From NCBI GenBank assembly GCA_905479015.1, contig CAJQKV010000040.1, positions 1 through 48,281 of the forward strand: a stretch of DNA of 48,281 nucleotides, written 5' to 3'. A model generated the notes under the pieces. It saw only the letters and a list, made by a program, of their open reading frames with translations. It was not told the DNA's origin and did not search any database. This stretch comes from an uncultured Cyclobacteriaceae bacterium. Its GTDB lineage: Bacteria > Bacteroidota > Bacteroidia > Cytophagales > Cyclobacteriaceae. Positions within the stretch are counted from its first letter, which is position 1. Every line of letters starts with the position of its first letter. Below, piece after piece: positions 17,723 through 25,508 of the stretch. Both the position numbers and the translations under genes were made by a program.

Positions 17723-18250
17723 ATGAAAAAAATTGTAATTATCTTTTTTATTTCAGCACTTATTTTCTCTTGTGCTCAAGCACCAAAAGAGAGTGCTCCC
17801 CCAGAAAGTAAGGATCCATTAAGTGGTGTATTTACTTCTCGCGACAGTAAAGCTCAAACTTTATTTAGCAACATGAACCTTTTCGCCAATGCGGATTTCT
17901 CATATGTAAATGAACTTTTGACAGAAGACTTTACGCTGAGAACCTCTGGTGACACCGGAATTGCTGCCACTGGACGAGAAGATGTAATCAAGTATTGGAA
18001 TGGTATTCACGGCATCTATGAAGATATCTCCTTTTCAAAAGGAAGACTTCAAACTTTTGAATTGAACAATGGGGAGGTCTGGTCAGCTTATTTTGGTGAT
18101 CTTTATGCTAAAGGTAAATTTTCAAAAGAAAATTATGCCATTCCAATAAATGTCTGGATTCAATGGGAAAACGATAAAATAATTCATCAAGTCGACATGT
18201 TAGATTCGAAATTTATAACCGCTGAAATAGCAGCAGGAAATTTGAATTAA
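17723..18250 (+). CDS. NTF2-like lipoprotein
   Basis: 175 residues. Lipobox FSC at Cys17. Mature part opens with a low-complexity linker (APKESAPPESKDP), then an NTF2-like domain: helix NMNLFANADFSYVNELLTEDF, TGREDVIKYWNGIHGIYEDI, and three long strands (GEVWSAYFGDLYA, YAIPINVWIQWENDKIIHQVDML). It starts 51 bp after the DUF1566-type gene and is followed by a terminator, so the two may form an operon. Ligand unknown. Confidence 0.75.
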   Translation: MKKIVIIFFISALIFSCAQAPKESAPPESKDPLSGVFTSRDSKAQTLFSNMNLFANADFSYVNELLTEDFTLRTSGDTGIAATGREDVIKYWNGIHGIYEDISFSKGRLQTFELNNGEVWSAYFGDLYAKGKFSKENYAIPINVWIQWENDKIIHQVDMLDSKFITAEIAAGNLN

Positions 18251-18347
18251 ATATTACAATATTTGATATTTATGCATTAGCTATTTTATGGTCGCTGCAT
18301 TGTAGTTTAGTAGCACCTGCTATCATGGCATGAGTAAATTAAAATCA

Positions 18348-18384
18348 TAAAACGGTTATACATTTATAGTATAGCCGTTTTTTT
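18348..18384 (+). terminator. Rho-independent terminator after the NTF2-like gene
   Basis: AAACGGTTATAC pairs with GTATAGCCGTTT (one G-T pair), with an ATTTATA loop and seven T residues following. Confidence 0.85.
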
Positions 18385-18448
18385 AGCTTAGGTCTCAAGG
18401 TTTATTTTACTCTTGATCATATGCTTCCCTGACTGCTTTTGATTAGTT

Positions 18449-18620
18449 AAGACCCATAAGTTTCACATTGAGGCTCTTCAAAAGAGCAGCGCCTCCTACC
18501 TACTCCAATTTAATCCAATGAACCTGGCCTTTCACATTCATGTCGGTCAACCTATTCACCGTTAACTGAAATACTCATTCCAAAATCTGCTCTTCTTTTG
18601 TGTTTCTTTGTTTTATAAAA
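18449..18620 (+). repeat. Dispersed repeat A, copy 2 (diverged)
   Basis: Begins GACCCATAAGTTTCACATTG, continues through a TTCACATTCATGTCGGTCAACC block and a CTGCTCTTCTTTTGTGTTTC segment that parallels the other copies. On the - strand the start block reads CSFEEPQCETYGS and stop. This copy precedes the chitinase gene rather than a DUF1566-type gene. Confidence 0.6.
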
Positions 18621-18635
18621 TTTTACCTTATCATT

Positions 18636-18661
18636 AATCTCATCACTTTATTGATGAGATT
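18636..18661. repeat. Perfect inverted repeat, 10-bp arms
   Basis: AATCTCATCA and its exact complement separated by CTTTAT, without a T run. It may be an operator or mRNA hairpin upstream of the chitinase gene. Confidence 0.55.
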
Positions 18662-18813
18662 ATAATCAATCCCAAGGGCTTCATTAGCCTTAGGAGAGCT
18701 AACTCTATCGTTGAATCCTCAAATGTATTATTTCTTAGCTTGTGCAAACACATAGGGCTTTACCTTTAGATAGGCGAGGACTGTTAATACTATTTTTTGC
18801 TATATTTAAGATT

Positions 18814-19911
18814 ATGAAAAAATATGGATTGAAAATGAAAACATTTCTGATTTTAATACCTCTTTTTTTAATCTCCTGCAACCATCATGCAGAGATGAAC
18901 CCTCAAGTCATCGCTTACTACGCAGGTGACGAAAAATCAATTGATGAATTTAACTTGGAGGGTGTTGACCAGTTGATTTACAGTTTTTTACACTTAAAGG
19001 GGAATCAATTGGCCATTGATAATGAAGCAGACAGTCTTACTCTACTGAATGTGGTGAATCAAAAAAAGAAATATCCAAAATTAAAAGTTTTGGTGTCTCT
19101 AGGTGGATGGGGAGGTTGTAAAACCTGCTCGGATGTTTTTAGTACAGAAGAGGATAGAATTACCTTTGCCATTTCTACGGCTCAGATCATCGCTTCATAC
19201 CAAGCAGATGGTATTGATCTAGATTGGGAATATCCAGGAATTTCTGGATTTCCGGGGCATAAGTACCAAGCTGAAGACCGAGAAAATTTTACTGACTTAG
19301 TCGTGCAGCTAAGAAAATACATGAAAGAAGGAGATATCTTAAGTTTTGCTGCAGGCGCCAATTCTGATGGCTATTTTGAACAGTCCATCGAATGGGATAA
19401 GGTGATGCCTTTGGTTGATAATGTCAATCTTATGACCTACGACTTCTATGGATCCGGCTCTAGTAAAACAGGTCATCACACCCCGCTAGGGTCTGGTGAA
19501 TTTAAAGAAGGATCTGCCGTATCTTCCATCCAGGCATTAATGAATTTGGGTGTAAAGCCTGAGAAAATAATCATTGGCGCTGCTTTTTACATCAAAACCT
19601 TTAAAGAGGTTGAAAATATCAACAACGGTCTTGATCAAAATGCGATTTCGAGTGGGAGTTATAATCAAATAAATTTTGAGGAGGTAAGGTCTGATTTTAA
19701 TTTCCATTGGGACTCTTTAGCCAATGCCCCTTATGCATACGATAGCATCAATAAAATTTTTGCCACCTTCGATGATCACAAATCCATCCAACTTAAATCT
19801 CAATATGCACTAGAGCAAAATTTAGGTGGCATCATGTTTTGGCAACTTATGAATGATAAAAAGCAAAATGGTTTGTTAAAGACCATGGTGGATGAAATGA
19901 AAGAAAACTAA
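18814..19911 (+). CDS. GH18 chitinase-like lipoprotein
   Basis: About 365 residues from the ATG at 18814 (the longer frame from 18742 adds a non-signal-like leader; Met at 18835 is a second option). Signal peptide with lipobox LISC. GH18 TIM barrel: start VIAYYAGD, LKVLVSLGGWGG (strand 3), the catalytic DGIDLDWEYP with the proton-donor Glu of D-x-x-D-x-D-x-E, NLMTYDFYGSGS, IIIGAAFYIKTF, and a final GGIMFWQLMND. These are all hallmark positions, so hydrolysis of beta-1,4-GlcNAc polymers or related glycans is likely. The lipid anchor implies surface action. It lies in the accessory region, behind a diverged A repeat. Confidence 0.9.
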   Translation: MKKYGLKMKTFLILIPLFLISCNHHAEMNPQVIAYYAGDEKSIDEFNLEGVDQLIYSFLHLKGNQLAIDNEADSLTLLNVVNQKKKYPKLKVLVSLGGWGGCKTCSDVFSTEEDRITFAISTAQIIASYQADGIDLDWEYPGISGFPGHKYQAEDRENFTDLVVQLRKYMKEGDILSFAAGANSDGYFEQSIEWDKVMPLVDNVNLMTYDFYGSGSSKTGHHTPLGSGEFKEGSAVSSIQALMNLGVKPEKIIIGAAFYIKTFKEVENINNGLDQNAISSGSYNQINFEEVRSDFNFHWDSLANAPYAYDSINKIFATFDDHKSIQLKSQYALEQNLGGIMFWQLMNDKKQNGLLKTMVDEMKEN

Positions 19912-20190
19912 GCCCAAGCCATCGCTCCTCCTTTTATTTTAGATGCCAAAACGCACTATTGGATTAATGGCAACCTTTATAATTCATTTTCAGCTAAAAG
20001 TTTGAAGATCTCGACTTGGGGTGGAAAATAGGTATAAACAGTACCGTTTCAAGTTTGAAGATGAGCCTATTCCAAAACTCTAGGTCATTAAATGATTTTT
20101 TATAATTAGTTTGTGTCCTAGGGTGTTGTTTGATATTGTATTTCCCCAAAAAATTTCCTTCTAACAATTTACGCATTTTCGTTTAATGAA
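19912..20190. other. Intergenic stretch, no supported gene
   Basis: A 60-codon - strand frame (19994-20176) exists without recognisable motifs. The rest is A/T-rich spacer before repeat A copy 3. Confidence 0.35.
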
Positions 20191-20380
20191 GTACCTCGTC
20201 TTGCAAATTCCTATCAGCCAACCCATTGCTCATGGAAAGGATACGTTCATGAATAGAATTTTTACTTTTTCTTCTTGTATAACTTCTTGATTTTGTCGTA
20301 GCTCAAATCCATTACACAAAAATAAATTGGACGCAACTCATACCTTCGAATGAGAAAAAATAACTGAAGGGTAGAAGATT
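20191..20380 (+). repeat. Dispersed repeat A, copy 3 (5'-shortened)
   Basis: Lacks the start block but keeps CCTATCAGCCAACCC, a TTTTTCTTCTTGTAT block, GATTTTGTCGTAGCTCAAAT and the following TCCATTACACAAAAATAAAT, nearly identical to copy 4 (31185-31230), and the CTTCGAATGAG tail. It directly precedes the second DUF1566-type gene. Confidence 0.75.
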
Positions 20381-20397
20381 TTTTCTCGTTTATTGAG

Positions 20398-20405
20398 TAT
20401 TTTAG
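20398..20405 (+). promoter_or_regulatory. Candidate -7 box (TATTTTAG)
   Basis: TAnnTTAG element 25 bases before the ATG at 20431. Confidence 0.35.
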
Positions 20406-20430
20406 ATATAAATTGATAAAACATAATGTC

Positions 20431-20952
20431 ATGAAACATCTCAAACACTTCCTTTTCTTGAGCCTTTTATGTCCACTTGCATTAAATAGCTGTTCTGTAC
20501 AGAAACCAGCAACTGTTAAAGCAACAGAAAATGTAGCTGTAGAGCAAAAAGGCATTAACATAGGAGATGCCTATCAAGGGGGAATTATATTTCACCTATT
20601 TCAAGAAGGAGATGCTGGATACGTAGCAGGAGAAGTACATGGTCTGGTAGCTGCTGCACAGGACCAAGGATATAGCAATTGGAATGATGCTTTTAGTTTG
20701 GTTAACAATGCTGATACACACAATGATGCTGGAAAAAACTTCACAGATTGGAGATTACCTACTAAAGAGGAATTAAATCAGATGTATTTGCAAAAGGGGG
20801 AGATCGGGATCGATAATTTTGATAATAACTTTTACTGGAGTTCTACAGAATACGAATACGGCCTTGCGTGGAACCAGAATTTCGCCAATGGTTACCCCCA
20901 GTATTACGGTAAGATCAACGGCTTCATCGTTCGCGCAGTTAGGACTTTTTAA
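20431..20952 (+). CDS. DUF1566/Lcl-like variable lipoprotein, copy 2
   Basis: 173 residues from the ATG at 20431; a TTG six codons upstream is less likely because the Met begins a clean signal (MKHLKHFLFLSLLCPLALNSC, lipid-modified Cys21). The core is IGDAYQGGIIFHLFQEGDAG, AAAQDQGYSNWNDA and TDWRLPTKEELNQMYLQKG. It lacks the central GTGAQNTLAIL..CSEAGIAA insertion of the other copies, so it is a shorter variant. The tail from WSST is the candidate variable region and ends IVRAVRTF. Probably displayed on the cell surface. Confidence 0.88.
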   Translation: MKHLKHFLFLSLLCPLALNSCSVQKPATVKATENVAVEQKGINIGDAYQGGIIFHLFQEGDAGYVAGEVHGLVAAAQDQGYSNWNDAFSLVNNADTHNDAGKNFTDWRLPTKEELNQMYLQKGEIGIDNFDNNFYWSSTEYEYGLAWNQNFANGYPQYYGKINGFIVRAVRTF

Positions 20953-20964
20953 CTATTTATCTAT
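20836..20964 (+). other. Candidate DGR-type variable region, copy 2
   Basis: Same invariant 5' flank (TGGAGTTCTAC) and 3' flank (CTTTTTAACTATTTATCTAT) as copy 3 at 31788. It shares CTTGCGTGG, CAG, TTC and GGT scaffold codons with that copy but is one codon shorter, so an indel or a second template must be invoked. Confidence 0.5.
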
Positions 20965-21012
20965 GTAGCTAACTGATTCCATCAAGAAATTGATTTTTGA
21001 GAAGGGAGGCGT

Positions 21013-21020
21013 TATCTTAG
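21013..21020 (+). promoter_or_regulatory. Candidate -7 box (TATCTTAG)
   Basis: TAnnTTAG element about 57 bases before the DUF4177-like start. Confidence 0.3.
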
Positions 21021-21077
21021 CTACCTAAACTTAACTTCGCTAACAGTACAGACTGATCTTATTTATTGACTTTAAAA

Positions 21078-21305
21078 ATGAACAAAATGAAAAAAGAATA
21101 TAAAGTCGAAATAATTAAAGAAGGGGCCCTAGGGACATTAATATTTGGATCGAGTAAGCTCCCTTTAAAGAAAATGGCAGAGGTCATGAATAAATATGGA
21201 GAAGAAGGATGGGATGTTTCATTTCAGTTAATAGAAAAACACAGATTATTATTGTTTTGGAGTAGAGAAGCCGTAATTATTACCTTTTCAAGAAATAAAC
21301 AATAG
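21078..21305 (+). CDS. DUF4177-like small protein
   Basis: About 75 residues; starts possible at ATG 21078 or 21087 (a TTG at 21066 is less likely). The pattern EYKVEIIKEGALGTLIFGSS, then MAEVMNKYGEEGWDVSFQLIEKHRLLLFWSREAVIITFSR matches DUF4177, a short alpha-beta fold of the E-Y-K-V ... LN..GxEGWE type. No signal peptide, so probably cytosolic. Function of the family is unknown. Monocistronic. Confidence 0.75.
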   Translation: MNKMKKEYKVEIIKEGALGTLIFGSSKLPLKKMAEVMNKYGEEGWDVSFQLIEKHRLLLFWSREAVIITFSRNKQ

Positions 21306-21656
21306 ATTAAAATAAAAGTAGTTTTAGCCTACTTATTTCTTACTCTTAAAATCATTTCTGACCCAAGCCTCACCCCCAGATGAGAACGGTTCACTAAGGG
21401 TTTCTTTCCCGTCAAAATGCATTCATAATTCTATTATGATTTATCTTCACAATAGCGTGATGCTTTATCTACCTGAACACGCAAGTCTAGGAGGCACCCA
21501 CCCGCTTTAAAGGAGATGAATAATGCTCATACGTATTTAAAGAAATGATATAGGGTGTTTTATTAATCCTTACTATCTTTATCAGTAAAACGAATTCATC
21601 AAATGTAAAGGACTATTTTCATGTGGTGAATTTCGGTTTTCTATTCACATGCTCTA
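21306..21656. other. Repeat-filled spacer before the PQQ dehydrogenase gene
   Basis: Holds a scrap of the repeat A tail (about 21355-21400, CCAGATGAGAACGGTTCACT) and a partial repeat C (21431-21535). No gene. Confidence 0.55.
21431..21535 (+). repeat. Dispersed repeat C, copy 1 (partial)
   Basis: Shows the ATGATTTATCTTCACAATAG block and the CCGCTTTAAAGGAGATGAAT block of family C, but the conserved coding end is missing. Confidence 0.5.
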
Positions 21657-23816
21657 ATGAAAAAAATAACGGCTTTTCTGTTTTTTTTAGGCTTATTGCT
21701 TCCAAATTTAGGTTGTGATCCTATAGAAAAGGAATACACTACTTGGAATGTTTACGGAGGATCAAAGGAAAATATTCGATATTCCAATTTGCGTGAAATC
21801 GATACTTCGAATGTCATCCATTTAGAGAAATTTTGGGAGTTTAGAACGCAAGATCATGATCAATACACGCAAATTCAAGTCAATCCCATCATCATTGACA
21901 AAGTCTTATTCGGAGTTTCTCCCAAGCTTAAATTGTTTGCTTTAGACGCAGCAACCGGATTACAAAAATGGTTATTTGACCCCTATGAAGTGGCCCCTCA
22001 TGAAATCCAAGGCGCAGGATATTTTTCAATGAATGTCTGCAGAGGAGTCACGTATTACAGCGACCCAAATTCCAAGAGAATCTTCTATGCTGCCGGGTCA
22101 AATTTATTTTGCATCGATGCCACCACGGGACTTCCTATATCAAGTTTTGGAGAAAAGGGAAGGCTGGATTTACACAATGATTTAGATAGAGATGCCTCTC
22201 AATTGTATATTGCAATGACCAGTCCTGGGATTATTTACAAGGATCTTATCATTATTGGTTCGCGCGTGAATGAGGGGGCTGTGGCAGCTCCTGGCTATAT
22301 AAGAGCTTACGATGTGCATACTGGGGCCTTGCGATGGAAGTTTCACACCATCCCCAAACCTGGCGAGGAGGGATATGAAAGCTGGGAAGATAAAGAGGCT
22401 TGGAGAAATGTAGGGGGGGCAAATGCTTGGGCAGGCTTTAGCTTGGATGAAAAAAGAGGTATCGTTTATGCTCCTATTGGCTCTGCATCTTATGATTTTT
22501 ACGGTGGTAAAAGAAAAGGTGATAACTTATTTGCCAATAGTATTCTAGCTTTAGATGCCGCTACGGGAAACAGAATTTGGCATTTTCAAACCGTCCATCA
22601 CGATGTCTGGGATAGAGATCTCCCTACGGCGCCTGCTTTAGTGACCATTAAAAGAAATGGAAGAGAAATTGATGCCTTGGCTCAACCTACCAAAGGTGGT
22701 TTAGTTTTTTTATTCGATCGGACCAATGGTAAAGCGCTCTTCCCAATTGAGGAAATCGAAGTCCCTACTGTCTCAGAACTTAAAGGGGAAAAATTAGCTC
22801 CAACGCAACCCTGGCTCGTTGGAATAGCCCCTTTTGCCAGACAGGCTTTTACCGAAAAAGAGATCAACCCGCTTATTTCAAAAGAAGAACAAGCGCTCAT
22901 AAAAGAGAAATTAAAGTCTTTGAGTACGGGTTTTACCTTCAATCCTCCTTCCAAAAGAGGAACCGTAATTTTTCCGGGCTATGACGGTGGCGCAGAATGG
23001 GGTGGCCCTGCTTATGATCCTGAAACCCATTTACTTTATATCAATTCAAATGAAATGCCTTGGATTTTAACCATGGTAGAACAACAAAAGAAAATGGATA
23101 AAACAGAAACCAACTTCATGGCTGGCAAGCGAATTTATCAAAATAATTGTATGGCGTGCCATGGAACTAACAAAAAAGGAAGCGGTAACCATCCCAGTCT
23201 AGAAGGAGTAGAAAAAAAATATAGCCAAGCTTCCTTTAATGCACTTATAAAATCGGGAAGAAGGATGATGCCTGCCTTTCCTCAAATTCAGGAAGCGGAT
23301 TTGGAAGCTTTAGCCTCTTATATCCTTGGATTAGATGATAAGAAAGAGCTTCTCTTCAAGGGAGCAACAGAAAAATCAAACCCCTATTGGGACCTACCTT
23401 ATACCAGCACTGGGTATCATAAGTTTTTAACAGAAGATGGCTATCCTGCCATTGCGCCTCCATGGGGTACCTTAAATGCTATAAACTTGAATACAGGGAA
23501 AATAGTTTGGAAAGTTCCGATTGGAGAAACGAAAGAGTTTTTAGAGAAAGGCATTCACACAGGTACTGAAAACTACGGTGGCCCTATAGTTACAGCCGGA
23601 GGATTGGTCTTTTTAGCAGCAACTAAAGACGGGATGTTTCGCGCCTTTAATAAAAAGTCCGGTAAGTTGATTTGGGAAACAAAGCTCCCGTATCCTGGTT
23701 TTGCCACTCCTTCGACCTATACCATCGATGGAAAACAATATATCGTGATTGCGTGTGGTGGTGGAAAATTGGGAACTCCCTCGGGAGATGTTTATGTAAG
23801 TTTTGCCCTAAAATAG
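21657..23816 (+). CDS. PQQ-dependent dehydrogenase with cytochrome c domain, lipoprotein
   Basis: 719 residues. Lipobox LGC (Cys20). Eight-bladed quinoprotein propeller: opening WNVYGGSKENIRYSNLREID, then KLFALDAATGLQKW, GRLDLHNDLDRDASQLYI, VHTGALRWKFHTIPKPGE, GGANAWAGFSLDEKRGIVY, HFQTVHHDVWDRDLPTAP and the closing FATPSTYTIDGKQYIVIACGGGK. A cytochrome c domain is inserted late (about residues 490-555; CMACH heme motif, distal RRMMPAFP Met). This is the architecture of membrane-bound glucose/polyol dehydrogenase-type quinoproteins. It would oxidise a sugar or alcohol in the periplasm and pass electrons via the heme. Substrate not assignable. Confidence 0.92.
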   Translation: MKKITAFLFFLGLLLPNLGCDPIEKEYTTWNVYGGSKENIRYSNLREIDTSNVIHLEKFWEFRTQDHDQYTQIQVNPIIIDKVLFGVSPKLKLFALDAATGLQKWLFDPYEVAPHEIQGAGYFSMNVCRGVTYYSDPNSKRIFYAAGSNLFCIDATTGLPISSFGEKGRLDLHNDLDRDASQLYIAMTSPGIIYKDLIIIGSRVNEGAVAAPGYIRAYDVHTGALRWKFHTIPKPGEEGYESWEDKEAWRNVGGANAWAGFSLDEKRGIVYAPIGSASYDFYGGKRKGDNLFANSILALDAATGNRIWHFQTVHHDVWDRDLPTAPALVTIKRNGREIDALAQPTKGGLVFLFDRTNGKALFPIEEIEVPTVSELKGEKLAPTQPWLVGIAPFARQAFTEKEINPLISKEEQALIKEKLKSLSTGFTFNPPSKRGTVIFPGYDGGAEWGGPAYDPETHLLYINSNEMPWILTMVEQQKKMDKTETNFMAGKRIYQNNCMACHGTNKKGSGNHPSLEGVEKKYSQASFNALIKSGRRMMPAFPQIQEADLEALASYILGLDDKKELLFKGATEKSNPYWDLPYTSTGYHKFLTEDGYPAIAPPWGTLNAINLNTGKIVWKVPIGETKEFLEKGIHTGTENYGGPIVTAGGLVFLAATKDGMFRAFNKKSGKLIWETKLPYPGFATPSTYTIDGKQYIVIACGGGKLGTPSGDVYVSFALK

Positions 23817-23877
23817 CCTATTAATTTTCTAAATAGAAGCGTATTACCCAAGCTGTCAATCGAAATTTTTGTATTTA

Positions 23878-24050
23878 GATCTCAGACCAATAGGTTCTCA
23901 AAATAGCTTTAAAACCAATCTGAGAATCCCTCAAATATCGGTACATATCCATCTTAAGAAAGTGAAGCGTATTTATGAAATTTTTCTTCAGGGATGTTAT
24001 TAAAGGGATTTAAGGCTTATTTCAAAGAGTGCTGACAGCAGGTATTCCTT
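23878..24050 (+). repeat. Dispersed repeat C, copy 2 (decayed)
   Basis: CTCAAAATAGCTTTAAAACC and, later, TTTAAGGCTTATTTCAAAGAG correspond to the coding end of the better copies at 32785 and 41884, but the frame is interrupted. Confidence 0.5.
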
Positions 24051-24292
24051 GATCGATTGGCGCAGTCAATTATATTATATCAGTATATAAAGAATTATCT
24101 CATTTTATTAGGATGCATAAATAGGGTCAAGGTCTTTTAAATAAGTGTATGAAACTCCTCAAGTTGATGATTTCAGAATTGTTTTTTTTTAAATTCTAAC
24201 TAAAAATATATTCTTGGGGTCACCTTTCATTTGATGAGGGTATAAAGGTCAATAGTTAATAATAATTATCTTCATAATTTGAGTTTTAGTTT

Positions 24293-24330
24293 AAAGGATT
24301 CTAGCATTAAATAATGCTAGAATCCTTTTT
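24293..24330 (+). terminator. Strong Rho-independent terminator
   Basis: A 16-bp stem, AAAGGATTCTAGCATT with its complement, loop AAAT, then a T run. The upstream bases (TTCATAATTTGAGTTTTAGT) are shared with the terminator at 33115, so it is part of a larger dispersed unit. Confidence 0.85.
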
Positions 24331-24662
24331 GAAGGTTATCCAAGTTTATTTACTTTCATCAAAAGTCCTTGATGCCTTGATTCATTCGAGGCCACGCCTA
24401 CCAACGAACGAAAAAAAATCACCAAGAGTGAACATTAATTTTTGGAGGATAAAAAAATCCTCTCAAATAATTAAATCAAAAGCTCATTATAGATACTATT
24501 TTAAATCAAAATTTATTTTTTTGTAAGAAGATCGCTTGAACGGTTTAAAGCTGCAAATAATTAATAAATTTACAATTCAGATAATCAAGAAATGATCATG
24601 CCTTTCGTGAAGAAACACTTGACTTTTTTATCAAGTTACTAACTCAGTTTAACCAAACCGTC

Positions 24663-25361
24663 ATGAAATATACCCTCTTTTTACTTTTTCCAATGGTGAT
24701 AAATAGTTGTTTCACCTTTGAAATCTGTGCCCAAGACCGTAACATATACCTAGACAAAAATGGCGTTACTATAAAAGCTTCTGAGTCGGCTGTAATTGGG
24801 GAATCATATGAATTAGATGGGGTAAGCTATTTAATTGTAGATGTTGATTTGCTTCACAATATCGTTGATAATGGTAGAAATGTAACAAAAGTGATCACTA
24901 CAAACATTACCGATATGTCTGGGATGTTTTTTTATGCAGAATCTTTTAACCAAGATATTAGTTCGTGGGACGTCAGCAATGTCACAGATATGGCAGGTAT
25001 GTTTTGGGAAGCCTCTTCTTTCAATCAGGACCTAAGCCTTTGGGACGTGAGTAAGATAACAGAGATGGGAGGTATGTTTTCCTGGGCTTCTTCTTTCAAT
25101 CAGGATCTAGGTAGTTGGGATGTAAGTAATGTGAGTAGTATGTTTCAAATGTTTTCAGGTGCTTCTTCTTTCAACCAAGATCTCAGTTCTTGGGATGTAA
25201 GTCAGGTAATGAATATGTCTGATATGTTTGATGAAGCTTCTTCTTTCAACCAAGATCTCAGTCCTTGGGATGTGAGTCAGGTAACGGCATGCGAAGATTT
25301 CAATACAGACGCAACCGCTTGGACAGCACCCAAACCTAATTTCACCAACTGTACGGAATAA
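24663..25361 (+). CDS. BspA-like (DUF285) repeat surface protein
   Basis: 232 residues. Signal peptide ends near residue 24 (ICAQ). A short N-terminal strand domain (about 25-75) is followed by five copies of the roughly 25-residue DUF285 repeat, consensus MFxxASSFNQDLSSWDVSxV (from about residue 82 to 215), and a C-terminal cap, CEDFNTDATAW. BspA/DUF285 proteins are leucine-rich-repeat-like adhesins in Bacteroidota and mycoplasmas. No membrane anchor or T9SS tail is seen, so it may be released or bound to a partner. The following gene is also an adhesin-like lipoprotein, about 150 bp downstream. Confidence 0.9.
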   Translation: MKYTLFLLFPMVINSCFTFEICAQDRNIYLDKNGVTIKASESAVIGESYELDGVSYLIVDVDLLHNIVDNGRNVTKVITTNITDMSGMFFYAESFNQDISSWDVSNVTDMAGMFWEASSFNQDLSLWDVSKITEMGGMFSWASSFNQDLGSWDVSNVSSMFQMFSGASSFNQDLSSWDVSQVMNMSDMFDEASSFNQDLSPWDVSQVTACEDFNTDATAWTAPKPNFTNCTE

Positions 25362-25508
25362 GCATTTCAAGGATCAGAATATGGTTTTACTTTTTGTAGC
25401 GTTTATTTTGGTATTTGAGAATCGGGAGTAAAACAATGCCTCTATTTTTTTAGAAATGATTAACAATATTTATTTAGCTTCTAAACACTTAAACTTATCG
25501 CTACCACA

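Larger units (their letters stand above)
23817..24662. other. 845-bp spacer with repeat C copy, terminator and A/T-rich leader
   Basis: Contains repeat C copy 2, a terminator at 24293 and the leader of the BspA-like gene. A 70-codon + frame after the terminator (24314-24526) has no motif and is not called. Confidence 0.5.

Noticed and set aside
19994-20176. 60-codon - strand frame
   Set aside because: No motif or signal and no conservation with other spacers.
20262-20561. 99-codon - strand frame ending DLSYDKIKKLYKKKK
   Set aside because: It starts inside the second DUF1566 gene in antisense and enters repeat A; the piece DLSYDKIKKL recurs in copy 4 only because the repeat DNA is conserved.
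24314-24526. 70-codon + strand frame after the terminator
   Set aside because: Begins in the terminator stem and has no recognisable feature.
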